Of a stretch of 64,000 nt of DNA, positions 1-11,104 are shown piece after piece (the first letter of the stretch is position 1; every line of letters begins with the position of its first letter). This DNA is from Pseudonocardia sp. N23. GTDB lineage: Bacteria > Actinomycetota > Actinomycetes > Mycobacteriales > Pseudonocardiaceae. Position numbers and translations under genes: made by a program. Under the pieces are notes generated by a model. It made no database searches. It saw only the letters and a program-made list of their open reading frames with translations, and was not told the DNA's origin. The DNA lies in contig NZ_BEGX01000114.1 of NCBI RefSeq assembly GCF_002583555.1, positions 520,997 through 584,996 of the forward strand, given 5' to 3'.

Positions 1-117
1 GACGACGCCCGCGTCGACCGGCTCGTCGCGGGCAAGCGCACCGCCCGCGACGGCGAGACCCTCGGCGCCCGCATCCGCGTCACCGAGATGCCGCGGGTCA
101 CCGGCCGCCCGGCCTGA
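1..117 (+). CDS. C-terminal end of an unidentified protein (cut by window edge)
   Basis: Frame 1 is open from the first base to a TGA at 115-117 and encodes the last 38 residues of a protein that starts outside the window. The tail is Arg/Asp rich and shows no motif I recognise. It lies 126 bases upstream of treS on the same strand, where related actinobacteria often carry another trehalose/glycogen gene, but the tail does not let me name one. An amidohydrolase C-terminus is another possibility. Only the open frame and in-frame stop are seen directly. Confidence 0.4.
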   Translation, partial: DDARVDRLVAGKRTARDGETLGARIRVTEMPRVTGRPA

Positions 118-243
118 CCCGTTCCCGCCGGACCACTGCTCCGGCCCGGCCCCTTCGAGCCGCCCGGCCTGCGAACCGCGGGTGCTCCGGGTACCAATGG
201 GGCAAGCCGCCCCTGCCGACTCCGCCGACCGGGAGGACGTCTC

Positions 244-2045
<1,802 letters not shown>

Positions 2046-2049
<4 letters not shown>

Positions 2050-3461
2050 ACTCGCCGTCCCCCGATCCGGCGGCACTGCTGACCGACTGGATACCTCGGC
2101 AGCGCTGGTTCGGCGCCAAGGGCCGCGAGGTCGGTTCCGTGACCGTGGTGGCGACGACGCCGCTGCCCGTCGACACTCCCGACGGCCCGCTCGACGTCGA
2201 CCACGTGGTCGTCGAGGTCACGTTCGCCGACGGCGGGCCGACCGCCCACTTCCAGGTCCTCGCCGCGAGCCGCGAGGGGGCCGGCGACGAGTTCGAGCAC
2301 GCCGCGATCGGGACGCTGGGCGACCGGCTGCTCTACGACGGGCTGTGGGACCCGGCGGTCACGTCGTGGCTGCTTCGCGCGATCCGCGAGGGACGTACCG
2401 TCGGGGACCTGCGGTTCCTGGCCGAGCCCGGGATCGAGATCCCACCGGCGCCGCCGGGCCGGGTACTGGGCGTGGAGCAGTCGAACACCTCGGTCGTCTA
2501 CGGGGAGAAGTCGATCCTGAAGCTGTTCCGCCGGGTCGTCGCCGGCGGCAACCCCGACCTGGAGCTGCACCGCGCGATGCGTGCGTCGGGCGGCACCGAG
2601 GTCGCGACGTTGCAGGGCGCCATCGAGGGCGTCCTGCACGGCGAGAGCGCGGTACTGGGGATGCTGCAGGACTACGCGTCGAACTCCGCCGAGGGCTGGG
2701 CGATGGCGCTCGCCTCGGTCCGCGACCTGCTCGCCGAGGCCGACCTGCGCGCCGACGAGGTGGGCGGCGACTTCGCGGCCGAGGCCAACCGCCTCGGCCA
2801 GACCGTCGCCGTCCTGCACTCCGACCTGGTTCGCGCCCTGGGCACCGCCGAACGCGACGCGGGCGAGCTCGCCGCCGCGATGCGGGCACGGCTCGCCGTC
2901 GCGGCGGCCGCCGTTCCCTCGCTGCAGCCCCATGTCGAGGCGATCCGCGCCGTGTACGACGAGCTCGCGGCGCACCCCGCTCCTCTGTTCGCGCAGCGCG
3001 TGCACGGCGACCTGCACCTCGGTCAGGTCCTGCGCACCCCGCTGGGCTGGCTCGTCATCGACTTCGAGGGTGAGCCCGCGACCCCGCTGGAGCTGCGTGT
3101 GCGGCCGGACTCGCCGCTGCGCGACGTCGCCGGGATGCTGCGGTCGTTCGACTACGCCGCCAACCACCAGCTCCTGGAGGCCGACGAGCCCGAGGCCGAC
3201 CCGCAGCGGGTGTGGCGGTCGGCGGAGTGGGCGCAGCGCAACCGGTCGGCGTTCCTCGACGGCTACGCCACCCGCGCCGGGGCCGACCCGCGCGAGCACG
3301 AGCTGGTGCTGCGCGCATACGAGCTGGACAAGGCCGTCTACGAGGTCGTCTACGAGACCCGCAACCGGCCGTCCTGGGCACCCATCCCGCTACGGTCGAT
3401 CGCCCGGCTGCTCGACCCCGACCGCGGACGGGCCGAGTTGCCGACCGATTCCGTTCAGTAA
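2046..3461 (+). CDS. pep2: Maltokinase (maltose-1-phosphate forming)
   Basis: A 471-residue protein of the Pep2/Mak family with an aminoglycoside-phosphotransferase-like kinase fold. It phosphorylates maltose to maltose 1-phosphate with ATP, linking trehalose to GlgE-dependent alpha-glucan synthesis. The catalytic loop HGDLHLGQ is at 320-327 (Asp322) and the metal-binding IDFEGEP follows, with Asp339. The N-terminus has the family-typical [14 protein letters not shown] near residue 15. The GTG start overlaps the treS TGA by three bases, indicating translational coupling. The gene ends 147 bases before the sigma factor. Confidence 0.93.
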
Positions 3462-3608
3462 TCAGATTCGCCACACGTCACCCTCTCGGCGTCCCACTCG
3501 AGGAGATTTTCGCCGGGGGTGTAACACTGCGTGGGCCTTCGGCGCTGTGAGGCCCGGATGTCCGGACGGAGCTCCCCACCGCCCGGCCGCCATGCAGTAG
3601 GAGGACGT

Positions 3609-4262
3609 GTGCACGCTGTTGCCGCCGGTCTCGGCGCCGACGTCGCGGTGCCTCATGCCCGTGCGCCGCACGCCTCGACCGCCGTGGCCGCCGCCGCTCC
3701 GACGAGGAGCCGTGGCGAGCTCGACGTCGCGCTGGCGGCGGCCTGTGCGGGGGACGAGGACGGGTTCGTCGCGCTCTACCGCGACCTCCAGCCCCGGCTG
3801 CTGCGCTACGCCACCGCGCTGGTCGGCAACGACGCCGAGGACGTCACCGCCGAGACCTGGCTGCAGATCGCCCGCGATCTGCCCCGCTTCTCCGGCGACG
3901 TCGACGGCTTCCGCGGCTGGGCGTCGTCGATCTGCCGCAACCGGGCGATGGACGTCGCCCGGTCCCGGTCCCGGCGTCCCGCCACCCCCACCGACATCGA
4001 CGTCCTCGCCGAGCAGCCCGCCCCCGGCGACGCCGCGGGCTCCGCGCTCGAGGCCATGTCGACCCGCGAGGCCATCGCGCTCATCAGCGAGCTCCCCCAG
4101 GACCAGGCCGAGGCCGTCCTGCTGCGCGCCGTCGTCGGCCTCGACGCCCCGTCGGTCGCGACCGTGCTCGGCAAGCGCCCCGGCGCCGTCCGCGTCGCCG
4201 CCCACCGCGGCCTGCGCCGGCTCGCCCGGATGCTCGACGACGGCGAGGTGGGCCGTGCCTGA
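3609..4262 (+). CDS. RNA polymerase sigma factor, sigma-70/ECF-like
   Basis: A ~217-residue two-domain sigma factor. Region 2 spans roughly residues 45-115, with the LYRDLQPRLLRYATALVGN and AEDVTAETWLQIARDLPRF stretches. Region 4 near the C-terminus reads LPQDQAEAVLLRAVVGLDAP and continues into a helix-turn-helix. The GTG at 3609 is chosen because AGGAGG lies at 3599-3604; the frame is open further upstream, but the earlier ATG has no ribosome site. The last codons overlap the GTG of the following membrane-protein gene, so the pair is probably translationally coupled. Its position between maltokinase and glgB suggests a role in envelope or storage-carbohydrate stress, but that is inference. 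Confidence 0.85.
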   Translation: MHAVAAGLGADVAVPHARAPHASTAVAAAAPTRSRGELDVALAAACAGDEDGFVALYRDLQPRLLRYATALVGNDAEDVTAETWLQIARDLPRFSGDVDGFRGWASSICRNRAMDVARSRSRRPATPTDIDVLAEQPAPGDAAGSALEAMSTREAIALISELPQDQAEAVLLRAVVGLDAPSVATVLGKRPGAVRVAAHRGLRRLARMLDDGEVGRA

Positions 4263-5283
4263 CGGACCCGTCTCCTTCACCGGCCGCCACGCCCTGCGGC
4301 CCCACGCCACCGGCGGCCGCCTGCGCCGGCCGTCCCCCGCCACGTCGCTCATGCCCGGCGACGTCGCCGACCTCCTCCTCGACGGCGAGCCCGGCCCGCA
4401 CCCCGTCACCGCTCTGCTCACCGCGGCCTGCCGGCCGGGCACCGCGCACGAGCTGCGTGGCGAGGCCGCGGCGCGCCAGGCGTTCGTCGACGCCATGCCG
4501 CTGGCCGTGCCCGTTGCGCTGCCCACCGCCCGCGAGCGCCACAGCAGGCACCGCCGGATGCGGGCCGTCCGGACCGTCGTCACGGCCAAGGTCGTCGGCA
4601 TCGCCGCGCTCACGCTGACCGCGGGTGGCGTCGCCGTCGCCGCGACCGGCCCGTCCGGCGCACCCGCCGAGGAGCGCATCTCCGACGGTGCCGTCCCCGG
4701 CGCGGACGTGACGCCCGGCGCCGAGCTGCCCGCGACCGGCCGGGCCCCGGCGGCAGGCCCCGGCACACAGGCCCGGAGCCGGACCGGCGGCTGCGGGCCC
4801 GTCACCGGAGCGGCGATCGCCGACCTCGCGCGCGTCTGCGGCGACCCGGGCGACGACGGCCAGGGCGACCGGTCCGACGACCGGCGCGCCGGCCTGATGG
4901 CCTTCGGCTCGCCGGACACCGATGCGCGCCGGGGCGCCCCGGACCTCCGCGATCCACCGCCCGCCCCGCCGGCGACGGCGCCGCCGACCACCGGCCCGCC
5001 GACGACCGCGCCACCGACGACCGCGCCGCCGCAGGCGGGTTCCGGCGCGCCCGCCGCCGACGCCCCGGCATCCGCCGGCCCGGCCACCCCGCCCCCGACC
5101 CGGGCCGGTGCACCCGGCGCAGGGACCGGCGGCCAGGGTTCCGGCCGTGACCAGGGCAGGGACGAGAGCCGGGGCCAGGGCCGCGACCAGGCCCGGGACG
5201 GTTCCGGCACGACCTCCCGAACCACACCGCCGGGCAAGACCGGCACCCCGGTCACGGGACGGGGCGCACCGCCCTCCCCCTGA
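4255..5283 (+). CDS. Single-pass membrane protein with proline-rich tail, candidate regulator of the adjacent sigma factor
   Basis: A 342-residue protein. About 105 soluble residues precede one transmembrane segment (~107-130, Val/Ala/Leu/Gly-rich after a basic run), followed by ~210 residues of Pro/Ala/Thr/Gly low complexity. The middle of the tail has repeated APPTT-like units and the C-terminus is Gly/Arg/Asp-rich. The GTG overlaps the sigma factor stop by eight bases and has GAGGTGGG upstream. Topology and position resemble an anti-sigma factor, but I see no HxxxCxxC zinc motif, so it is not a standard ZAS protein. I do not recognise a named family. Its predicted outside part would be a disordered wall-spanning tail. 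Confidence 0.7.
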   Translation: MPDGPVSFTGRHALRPHATGGRLRRPSPATSLMPGDVADLLLDGEPGPHPVTALLTAACRPGTAHELRGEAAARQAFVDAMPLAVPVALPTARERHSRHRRMRAVRTVVTAKVVGIAALTLTAGGVAVAATGPSGAPAEERISDGAVPGADVTPGAELPATGRAPAAGPGTQARSRTGGCGPVTGAAIADLARVCGDPGDDGQGDRSDDRRAGLMAFGSPDTDARRGAPDLRDPPPAPPATAPPTTGPPTTAPPTTAPPQAGSGAPAADAPASAGPATPPPTRAGAPGAGTGGQGSGRDQGRDESRGQGRDQARDGSGTTSRTTPPGKTGTPVTGRGAPPSP

Positions 5284-5293
5284 CCCCCTGACG

Positions 5294-5333
5294 CACGGGC
5301 GCCACCGGACCCCTTCCCGGTGGAACCCCCGTG
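5294..5333 (+). terminator. Nested hairpin after the sigma/membrane-protein pair
   Basis: An outer stem CACGGG (5294-5299) pairs with CCCGTG (5328-5333). An inner stem CCACCGG (5302-5308) pairs with CCGGTGG (5317-5323). It starts 11 bases after the stop at 5283. There is no U-tract, as is common in actinobacteria. Confidence 0.55.
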
Positions 5334-5366
5334 CCGGTCGCCGTCCTTCCCCGAGGACGGCGAGAC

Positions 5367-5407
5367 GTGGCCGTACCGCAGACGCCCCCCGACTGCGGTA
5401 CGGCCAC
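5367..5407 (+). repeat. Perfect 15-bp inverted repeat upstream of glgB
   Basis: GTGGCCGTACCGCAG (5367-5381) and its exact complement at 5393-5407 are separated by 11 C-rich bases. A smaller hairpin, CCGTCCT/AGGACGG (5341-5347/5354-5360), lies just before. It sits 59 bases before the glgB start. It could be a second terminator, an antisense terminator or an operator. Confidence 0.6.
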
Positions 5408-5453
5408 CCGAACGGCGGCCCCGCCCCGCGCGGCGCCCGCCGCCGTGGAGCAC

Positions 5454-5459
5454 TACGGT
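5454..5459 (+). promoter_or_regulatory. -10 hexamer TACGGT for leaderless glgB
   Basis: TACGGT ends six bases before the GTG at 5466 and no Shine-Dalgarno sequence is visible. This matches the leaderless arrangement seen throughout the window and supports the chosen start. Confidence 0.5.
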
Positions 5460-5465
5460 TCACGA

Positions 5466-8018
5466 GTGGATCGCGAGGACACCAACACCCGGACGATCGG
5501 TTCCGAGACAACGGGTCCGCACGCGCCGGACCCCCGCACCGTCGACCGTCTGCTCGGCGGTGCCCACCACAACCCGCACGGCGTTCTCGGCCTGCACCCG
5601 GGACGCGACGGCACCGTCGTGCGCACCCTGCGCCCGCACGCCGACGCCGTGAGCGTCCTGCTCGGCGGCGACGCCGACAGGGCCCACCCCCTGACGAAGG
5701 TGCACGACGCCGGGCTCTTCTCCGGCATCGTCCCCGGAACCCCCGACGACTACCGCCTGTCCGTCACCTATGGCGAGGACACCCACATCGTCGACGAGCC
5801 CTACCGCTGGCTGCCCACCCTCGGCGAGGTCGATCTCCACCTCATCGCCGAGGGCCGCCACGAACGACTCTGGGACGTGCTCGGGTCACACGTCCGCAGC
5901 TACGACACCCCGTCCGGCGCCGTCACCGGCACCAGCTTCGCCGTGTGGGCCCCCACCGCGCAGGGCGTGCGCGTCACCGGCGACTTCGACGGCTGGGCCG
6001 GGTGGGCGCACCCGATGCGCTCGCTGGGCAGCTCCGGGGTCTGGGAGCTGTTCGTGCCCGACGTCGGCGTCGGGACCCGGTACAAGTACCGGATCCTCGG
6101 CCAGGACGGCCGTTGGCGCGACAAGGCCGACCCGATGGCCTTCGCCACCGAGATCCCACCCGCGACGGCGTCGGTCGTGACCGAGCCCGGCCACGAGTGG
6201 GCCGACGGCGAGTGGATGACCGCACGCACCGACCGGCGCGCGCACGCCGAGCCGATGAGCGTCTACGAGATTCACCTCGGCTCCTGGCGGCCCGGCCTGA
6301 GCTACCGCGAGATGGCCCACGAGCTCGTCGACTACCTGAACGAGACGGGCTTCACCCACGTCGAGCTGCTGCCGGTGGCCGAGCACCCGTTCGGCGGGTC
6401 CTGGGGATACCAGGTCACGTCGTACTACGCCCCGACCTCGCGGTTCGGCAGCCCGGACGACTTCCGCCACTTCGTCGACACCCTCCACCAGGCGGGCTAC
6501 GGCGTCATCGTCGACTGGGTGCCCGCGCACTTCCCGCGCGACGAGTGGGCGCTCGCGAAGTTCGACGGCGGCCCCCTCTACGAGCACGCCGACCCGCGCC
6601 GCGGCGAGCAGCCCGACTGGGGCACGCTCGTGTTCGACTTCGGACGTCGCGAGGTGCGCAACTTCCTCGTCGCCAACGCGCTGTTCTGGTGCGAGGAGTT
6701 CCACATCGACGGGCTGCGCGTCGACGCGGTCGCCTCGATGCTCTACCTCGACTACTCCCGCGCCGACGGGCAGTGGCTGCCCAACATCCACGGCGGCCGC
6801 GAGAACCTCGACGCGGTGGCGTTCCTCCAGGAGATGAACGCCACCGTCTACCGCAACCACCCCGGCGTCGTGACGATCGCCGAGGAGTCGACGGCGTGGC
6901 CGGGCGTCACACGGCCCACCCACCTCGGCGGCCTCGGCTTCGGGTTCAAGTGGAACATGGGCTGGATGCACGACACGCTCGACTACACCGGGCGCGATCC
7001 GATACACCGCAGCTACCACCACAACCAGATGACGTTCGCGCTGATGTACGCCTTCAGCGAGAACTACGTCCTGCCCATCAGCCACGACGAGGTCGTACAC
7101 GGCAAGGGCTCGCTGTGGACGCGCATGCCCGGCGACGACTGGAACAAGGCCGCGGGCGTCCGCGCCCTGCTGGCGTTCATGTGGGCCCACCCCGGCAAGC
7201 AGCTGCTGTTCATGGGCAGTGAGTTCGGGCAGGTCCGCGAATGGTCCGAACAGCGCCCGCTCGACTGGGAGCTGCTCGAGGACCCGCTGCACTCGGGCGT
7301 CCGGTCACTGGTCGGCGACCTCAACCGCGCCTACCGCGACCAGCCCGCCCTCTGGGCCCTCGACACCTCCCCGGCCGGGTTCTCCTGGATCGACGCCAAC
7401 GACGCGTCCGGCAACGTCCTCAGCTTCCTGCGCCACAGCGGACGCGACTCCGACGACGGCACCCCCACCGTGCTGGCCTGCATCGCCAACTTCGCGGGCG
7501 CACCCAACGAGAACTACCGTGTCGGGCTGCCCTTCGCCGGACGCTGGCGCGAACTGGTCAACACCGACGCCGAGGCCTACGGCGGCTCCGGCGTCGGCAA
7601 CCTGGGCGTCGTCGAGGCCGAGCAGACGCGCTGGCACGGACGGCCGGCGTCCGCGGTGCTGCGGCTGCCCCCGTCGGGTGTGCTGTGGCTGGTGCCCGAC
7701 AACACGGGTGGCCCGGTGCACCGCAGCGCCGTCGCCGCGGCCGCGGTGTCCGACGCCCCGGCGCCGACCCGTGTCACCGAACCGCCGGTGGTTCCCGTGC
7801 CCGAGGGCGCGGGCATCTCCCCGGTCCCGGGCCCGCCCGCAGCACCGGTGCCCGACGCCGATCCGGGCGCGGTCAGCGAGGCCCGCGACATCGAGCCGCC
7901 GGCTCAGCCCGACGCCGCGGTCCGTTCGGGTTCGTCGGCCGGAGCGTCGGCGGCCGTCCCGGCGCCGCGGTCCGACGCCGCCGGCACCGACGACGCCACC
8001 AGCAGCGACACCCAGTAG
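5466..8018 (+). CDS. glgB: 1,4-alpha-glucan branching enzyme with long C-terminal tail
   Basis: GlgB moves alpha-1,4 chains to form alpha-1,6 branches in glycogen or related glucan. An N-terminal CBM48 region (~20-210) precedes the GH13 barrel. Catalytic motifs are [10 protein letters not shown] (nucleophile Asp420), IAEEST (Glu473) and [12 protein letters not shown] (Asp541). The core ends near residue 740 with VLWLVPDN. A further ~110 residues are Pro/Ala/Val-rich low complexity, making the protein 850 residues against about 730 usually. The GTG is chosen from the leaderless -10. The last 115 bases overlap the convergent glycosyltransferase gene. It fits the trehalose-to-glucan theme of treS and pep2. 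Confidence 0.93.
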   Translation: MDREDTNTRTIGSETTGPHAPDPRTVDRLLGGAHHNPHGVLGLHPGRDGTVVRTLRPHADAVSVLLGGDADRAHPLTKVHDAGLFSGIVPGTPDDYRLSVTYGEDTHIVDEPYRWLPTLGEVDLHLIAEGRHERLWDVLGSHVRSYDTPSGAVTGTSFAVWAPTAQGVRVTGDFDGWAGWAHPMRSLGSSGVWELFVPDVGVGTRYKYRILGQDGRWRDKADPMAFATEIPPATASVVTEPGHEWADGEWMTARTDRRAHAEPMSVYEIHLGSWRPGLSYREMAHELVDYLNETGFTHVELLPVAEHPFGGSWGYQVTSYYAPTSRFGSPDDFRHFVDTLHQAGYGVIVDWVPAHFPRDEWALAKFDGGPLYEHADPRRGEQPDWGTLVFDFGRREVRNFLVANALFWCEEFHIDGLRVDAVASMLYLDYSRADGQWLPNIHGGRENLDAVAFLQEMNATVYRNHPGVVTIAEESTAWPGVTRPTHLGGLGFGFKWNMGWMHDTLDYTGRDPIHRSYHHNQMTFALMYAFSENYVLPISHDEVVHGKGSLWTRMPGDDWNKAAGVRALLAFMWAHPGKQLLFMGSEFGQVREWSEQRPLDWELLEDPLHSGVRSLVGDLNRAYRDQPALWALDTSPAGFSWIDANDASGNVLSFLRHSGRDSDDGTPTVLACIANFAGAPNENYRVGLPFAGRWRELVNTDAEAYGGSGVGNLGVVEAEQTRWHGRPASAVLRLPPSGVLWLVPDNTGGPVHRSAVAAAAVSDAPAPTRVTEPPVVPVPEGAGISPVPGPPAAPVPDADPGAVSEARDIEPPAQPDAAVRSGSSAGASAAVPAPRSDAAGTDDATSSDTQ

Positions 8019-9199
8019 GCCAGCAGGACCACGCAGTACAGCGACCGGCCGACGGGCGACCACGGGTCCCCGTCGGCCCACAGCGCGCCCCACGACACCG
8101 GGATCACCGGAACCGCGAGGAGCACCGCTGCGACAGGCCGCGACCAGCGCAGCTCCCGGCCGGGCTGCTCACGGCCCGGCTGCTCACGGCCCAGGGCCAC
8201 CAGCACGAGCACGCCCGGCCACAACAGGAGCAGGTAGTTGTGCCAGGCGATCGGCGCCGTCAGCAGACCCGCGGCCACCACCGCCCACGGCGCCGTCCCC
8301 GCCGGGTCGGCCGCACCGCGGCGGGCGCTCCTGCCCAGCACCACCAGCGTCGCCACCAGGAGCAGTGCGCCTGCGGCCGTCCCGATCGTCGACGACAGCC
8401 CGAACCGCACCGCCACCCCGGGCAGCGCCGCGTTGTCGCCGACGTCCGGCACCGCCGTCGTCAGCCCGATCCGCAACCACTCCAGCCCACTCGACCAGCC
8501 GGCCACCGCGACCCCGACCAGGGTCGCCGCCGCCGCACCGCCGATGCCTGCCGCGCCCGGCCGCCACCGGCCCTGCACGAAGGGCAGCAACAGGATCGGC
8601 GCCAACGACGGCTTGAACGCCACCGCCACCCCGTACAGAACAGCCGCGAGCACAGGACGTCCGCGGCGCTCCGCGATCCAGCCCGCCGCCATGGCCACCA
8701 GCAGCAGCCCGTAGATCTGGCCCAGCAGCAACGTGCCGTGCAGCGGCGACGACAACAGCAGCGCCAGCACCGCCGCCGTCGTCCAGAACGTCCCGAGCCG
8801 CAGCTCCCGCGCCACCGCCAGCACCGCGCCGACGATCATCAGCAACGTCAACGCGATCCACAACCGGTACGCCGGCAACGCTCCCAGCAGCGCGAACGGT
8901 GCCAGCAGCACAGACAGCACCGGCGGGTTGAGGTTCGTCAGCTTCGCGGGCGTCCGGTAGATGTCGTCGCCGTGCAGCATCGCGACGGCCGAGTGCCAGA
9001 ACGTGTCGAAGTCGGGATGCAGCTCCCGCATGTCCGGCGACGGCACCATACCCAGCAGCACCGGCTGGTAGCGGACCGTCAACGTCACCGCCGTGCCGAG
9101 CGCCACCGCCACCAGCACCGCCGCGACGATCCGCCCGGGGGTGGCCGCACCGCGCAGGCGGGCGGCCACGGCTGGGCGCTGGGGGTGTGAGTCCGACAC
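7904..9199 (-). CDS. Polytopic membrane glycosyltransferase, GT87/DUF2029 type
   Basis: A 431-residue integral membrane protein with around ten hydrophobic helices. After the first helix it has the acidic loop [20 protein letters not shown], typical of the mannosyltransferase-like DUF2029/GT87 (GT-C) family, and later [13 protein letters not shown], another family signature. Such enzymes use polyprenyl-phosphate sugars outside the membrane to build envelope glycans; the exact acceptor is unknown. The GTG at 9199 is selected because TACGGT (complement of 9208-9213) is eight bases upstream; the open frame extends further but with low-complexity Arg-rich sequence. The C-terminal ~30 residues are Ala/Pro/Asp-rich and overlap glgB antisense. 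Confidence 0.8.
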   Translation of the reverse strand: MSDSHPQRPAVAARLRGAATPGRIVAAVLVAVALGTAVTLTVRYQPVLLGMVPSPDMRELHPDFDTFWHSAVAMLHGDDIYRTPAKLTNLNPPVLSVLLAPFALLGALPAYRLWIALTLLMIVGAVLAVARELRLGTFWTTAAVLALLLSSPLHGTLLLGQIYGLLLVAMAAGWIAERRGRPVLAAVLYGVAVAFKPSLAPILLLPFVQGRWRPGAAGIGGAAAATLVGVAVAGWSSGLEWLRIGLTTAVPDVGDNAALPGVAVRFGLSSTIGTAAGALLLVATLVVLGRSARRGAADPAGTAPWAVVAAGLLTAPIAWHNYLLLLWPGVLVLVALGREQPGREQPGRELRWSRPVAAVLLAVPVIPVSWGALWADGDPWSPVGRSLYCVVLLAYWVSLLVASSVPAASDRGAGTAADAPADEPERTAASG

Positions 9200-9207
9200 G
9201 ACCGTCG

Positions 9208-9213
9208 ACCGTA
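9208..9213 (-). promoter_or_regulatory. -10 hexamer TACGGT for the leaderless glycosyltransferase gene
   Basis: Read on the minus strand, TACGGT ends eight bases before the GTG at 9199. No ribosome binding site is visible. Confidence 0.45.
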
Positions 9214-9257
9214 GCGACGCCGTGACGACCGGCCGCCGCCGGGCCCTGCGCACCCCT

Positions 9258-9323
9258 GGGGTCCCGCCCTCCCCTGCGCGGAGTTCGGCTGGGGTCCCGC
9301 CTCCCCCCGCACCGAGTTCGACA
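9258..9323. repeat. Tandem 33-bp repeat, two diverged copies
   Basis: Copies at 9258-9290 and 9291-9323 both begin GGGGTCCCGC, continue with a C-rich tract, and carry GAGTTCG at the same offset. They lie in the gap between the divergent glycosyltransferase and protease genes and run into the inverted repeat at 9312-9374. Confidence 0.5.
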
Positions 9324-9374
9324 TCAGGCTGGTTGCGGGTCGCTCGGGATCGGGCAGTCCCGTGTCGAACTCGG
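9312..9374. repeat. Perfect 12-bp inverted repeat with 39-base loop
   Basis: CCGAGTTCGACA (9312-9323) is the exact complement of 9363-9374. The pair lies between two divergent genes. The form resembles a dispersed intergenic palindrome or a paired operator; no family is recognised. Confidence 0.5.
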
Positions 9375-9440
9375 CGACGCCGTCGCCGCGTCCGATCGGT
9401 GGGATCGCGCACTCCGGCCCCACAGCCGCGTCCCGACGAT

Positions 9441-9446
9441 CACAAT
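9441..9446 (+). promoter_or_regulatory. -10-like CACAAT for the secreted protease gene
   Basis: CACAAT ends six bases before the GTG at 9453. The fit to TANNNT is imperfect (C in place of T), but position and lack of a ribosome site match the other leaderless starts. Confidence 0.35.
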
Positions 9447-9452
9447 GGGCGG

Positions 9453-10859
9453 GTGCTGCGGGCGCGACGAGGGACGGCTGCGGTCGTGGCAGTCCTGTCG
9501 CTGGTGCTCGCCGCGGTCGCGAGCGCGTGCGTCGGCCCCACCCCGCCGCCGGTGAGCGCCCCACCCACCGGGGCCGCCACCGCCGGGGTCGCCGCCGTCA
9601 CCCCGACCGCCGACCCCGCGCTCCCCGGCCGCAGCACCGACGACATCGCCCGGCTCACCGTCGACGCCCTGCAGGCCTACTGGCGCTCGGCGCTCCCCGC
9701 CGACCTCGGGACGCCGTGGCACGACGTCGCGACGATCGCGCCCGTCCACGTCGACGACCCGTCCGCGCCGCAGCCGCCCTGCGCCGCCAAGGCCGCCGAC
9801 CTGCGCGGCAACGCCTTCTACTGCCCCACCGCCGATGCCGTCGTCTGGGACGCCGACGTTCTCCTGCCGCAGCTGCGCGAGCGCTTCGGGCCCGCGGGCG
9901 TCGTCGTCGTGCTCGCCCACGAGTTCGGGCATGCCGTCCAGACCCGGATCGGTGTCGACGACGCCCAGCGCACCGACCCCGCCGCCCACCCGACGATCCT
10001 GCTCGAGGCGATGTCGGACTGCTACGCGGGCGCGGTGATCCGGCACCTCGTCGACGCCACCGCCGCGGGCGGGCCCGTCGAGCTGCCGATGGGCGCCGCC
10101 GAACGCGACTCAGCCCTGCGCGCCCTCGTGACCTTCCGCGACCCACTCGGCATCCTCGCCGCCGACACCACCGCGCACGGCAACGCCTTCGACCGGCTCT
10201 CCGCCGTCGAGGACGGCTACGACTCCGGGCCCACCGCCTGCGCGGCGATGACCCTCACCAACCGGGAGTTCACCCAGCGCCGCTTCGGCTCCGCCGCCGA
10301 CCGGGCCCGCAACGGCAACCTGCCCCTCGACCGGCTCCTCCCCGCCGTGGCCGGCAACGCCGGGACCTGGTTCGACGGGCTCGTCGCCGCCAGGGGCGTC
10401 GCCGGGTGGAAGGCGCCCGGCCCGCGATCCGTCCCGGGCTGCACCGGCGCCGGCGACCAGGGCCCGGTCGTGTTCTGCGGCGCCGACGGCGGCGTCGTCA
10501 CCGACCTGCGCGCTCTGGAGACCCTGCAGAAGCGCTCGGGCGACTTCGCGGGCGGCACGCTCCTCGTCTCCCGCTACGCGCTCGCGGCCCGTGGAGGCGC
10601 ACAACTGTCGACGACGGGCTACGACGCCGGCCGCTCCGCCGTCTGCCTCGCGGGCGCCTGGACCGCGCCGCTGGTCGACCCCGCCGGAGGCTTCGGCCTC
10701 TCCCCCGGCGACCTCGACGAGGCCGTCTCCGTCCTTCTCGACCAGGACTGGGCGGAGACCGACGCGGTGGGCACCGTCGATCCGGCCGACAACGGCTTCG
10801 AACGCCTGGGGCACTACCGCCGCGGTTTCCTCGGCGGCCCCGCCGCCTGCGGCCTCTGA
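9453..10859 (+). CDS. Exported neutral zinc metallopeptidase
   Basis: A 468-residue protein of the putative neutral zinc metallopeptidase family (YpfJ-like). Residues 1-26 form a signal peptide ending in VASAC, a possible lipobox although position -3 is Ala. A low-complexity Pro/Thr/Ala linker follows to about residue 58. The zinc motif HEFGH is at 156-160, with a downstream ILLEAMSDCYAG segment supplying the family's later metal-ligand region. Several Cys outside the lipobox suggest disulfides. Physiological substrates are unknown. The divergent glycosyltransferase and a repeat-rich intergenic region lie upstream. Confidence 0.82.
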   Translation: MLRARRGTAAVVAVLSLVLAAVASACVGPTPPPVSAPPTGAATAGVAAVTPTADPALPGRSTDDIARLTVDALQAYWRSALPADLGTPWHDVATIAPVHVDDPSAPQPPCAAKAADLRGNAFYCPTADAVVWDADVLLPQLRERFGPAGVVVVLAHEFGHAVQTRIGVDDAQRTDPAAHPTILLEAMSDCYAGAVIRHLVDATAAGGPVELPMGAAERDSALRALVTFRDPLGILAADTTAHGNAFDRLSAVEDGYDSGPTACAAMTLTNREFTQRRFGSAADRARNGNLPLDRLLPAVAGNAGTWFDGLVAARGVAGWKAPGPRSVPGCTGAGDQGPVVFCGADGGVVTDLRALETLQKRSGDFAGGTLLVSRYALAARGGAQLSTTGYDAGRSAVCLAGAWTAPLVDPAGGFGLSPGDLDEAVSVLLDQDWAETDAVGTVDPADNGFERLGHYRRGFLGGPAACGL

Positions 10860-10876
10860 ACCTTCGCGGGCCGGGC

Positions 10877-10902
10877 CGAGACCCGCCGTGGGCGAGGTCT
10901 CG
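10877..10902 (+). terminator. Hairpin after the metallopeptidase gene
   Basis: CGAGACC (10877-10883) pairs with GGTCTCG (10896-10902), extended inward by CGCC/GGCG with one bulge. It begins 18 bases after the stop and sits in the gap to the convergent thioredoxin gene. The rest of the gap to 11104 shows nothing else. Confidence 0.5.
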
Positions 10903-11104
10903 ACAGCAGCCGTCCCACACGCGCTGAGGACACGCCCCGCGGCCGCGCGGGACACAGCGCAGCGGAGGCCCGGCACGACAGCACCCGCCGACCGGGTCGA
11001 CACCGGACGTGACACCAACGCGATCGGACCACGCTCACGACACAGTGGCGGCCGGGCGGCGGCCGACCTGTCGTCGGTTCAGCCGGGCCGCCCGGGGCCG
11101 ACGA

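Noticed and set aside
10860-11104. A gene in the 245-base gap between the convergent protease and thioredoxin genes
   Set aside because: Open frames on both strands are Arg/Ala-rich with no motif. Only the terminator hairpin is supported.
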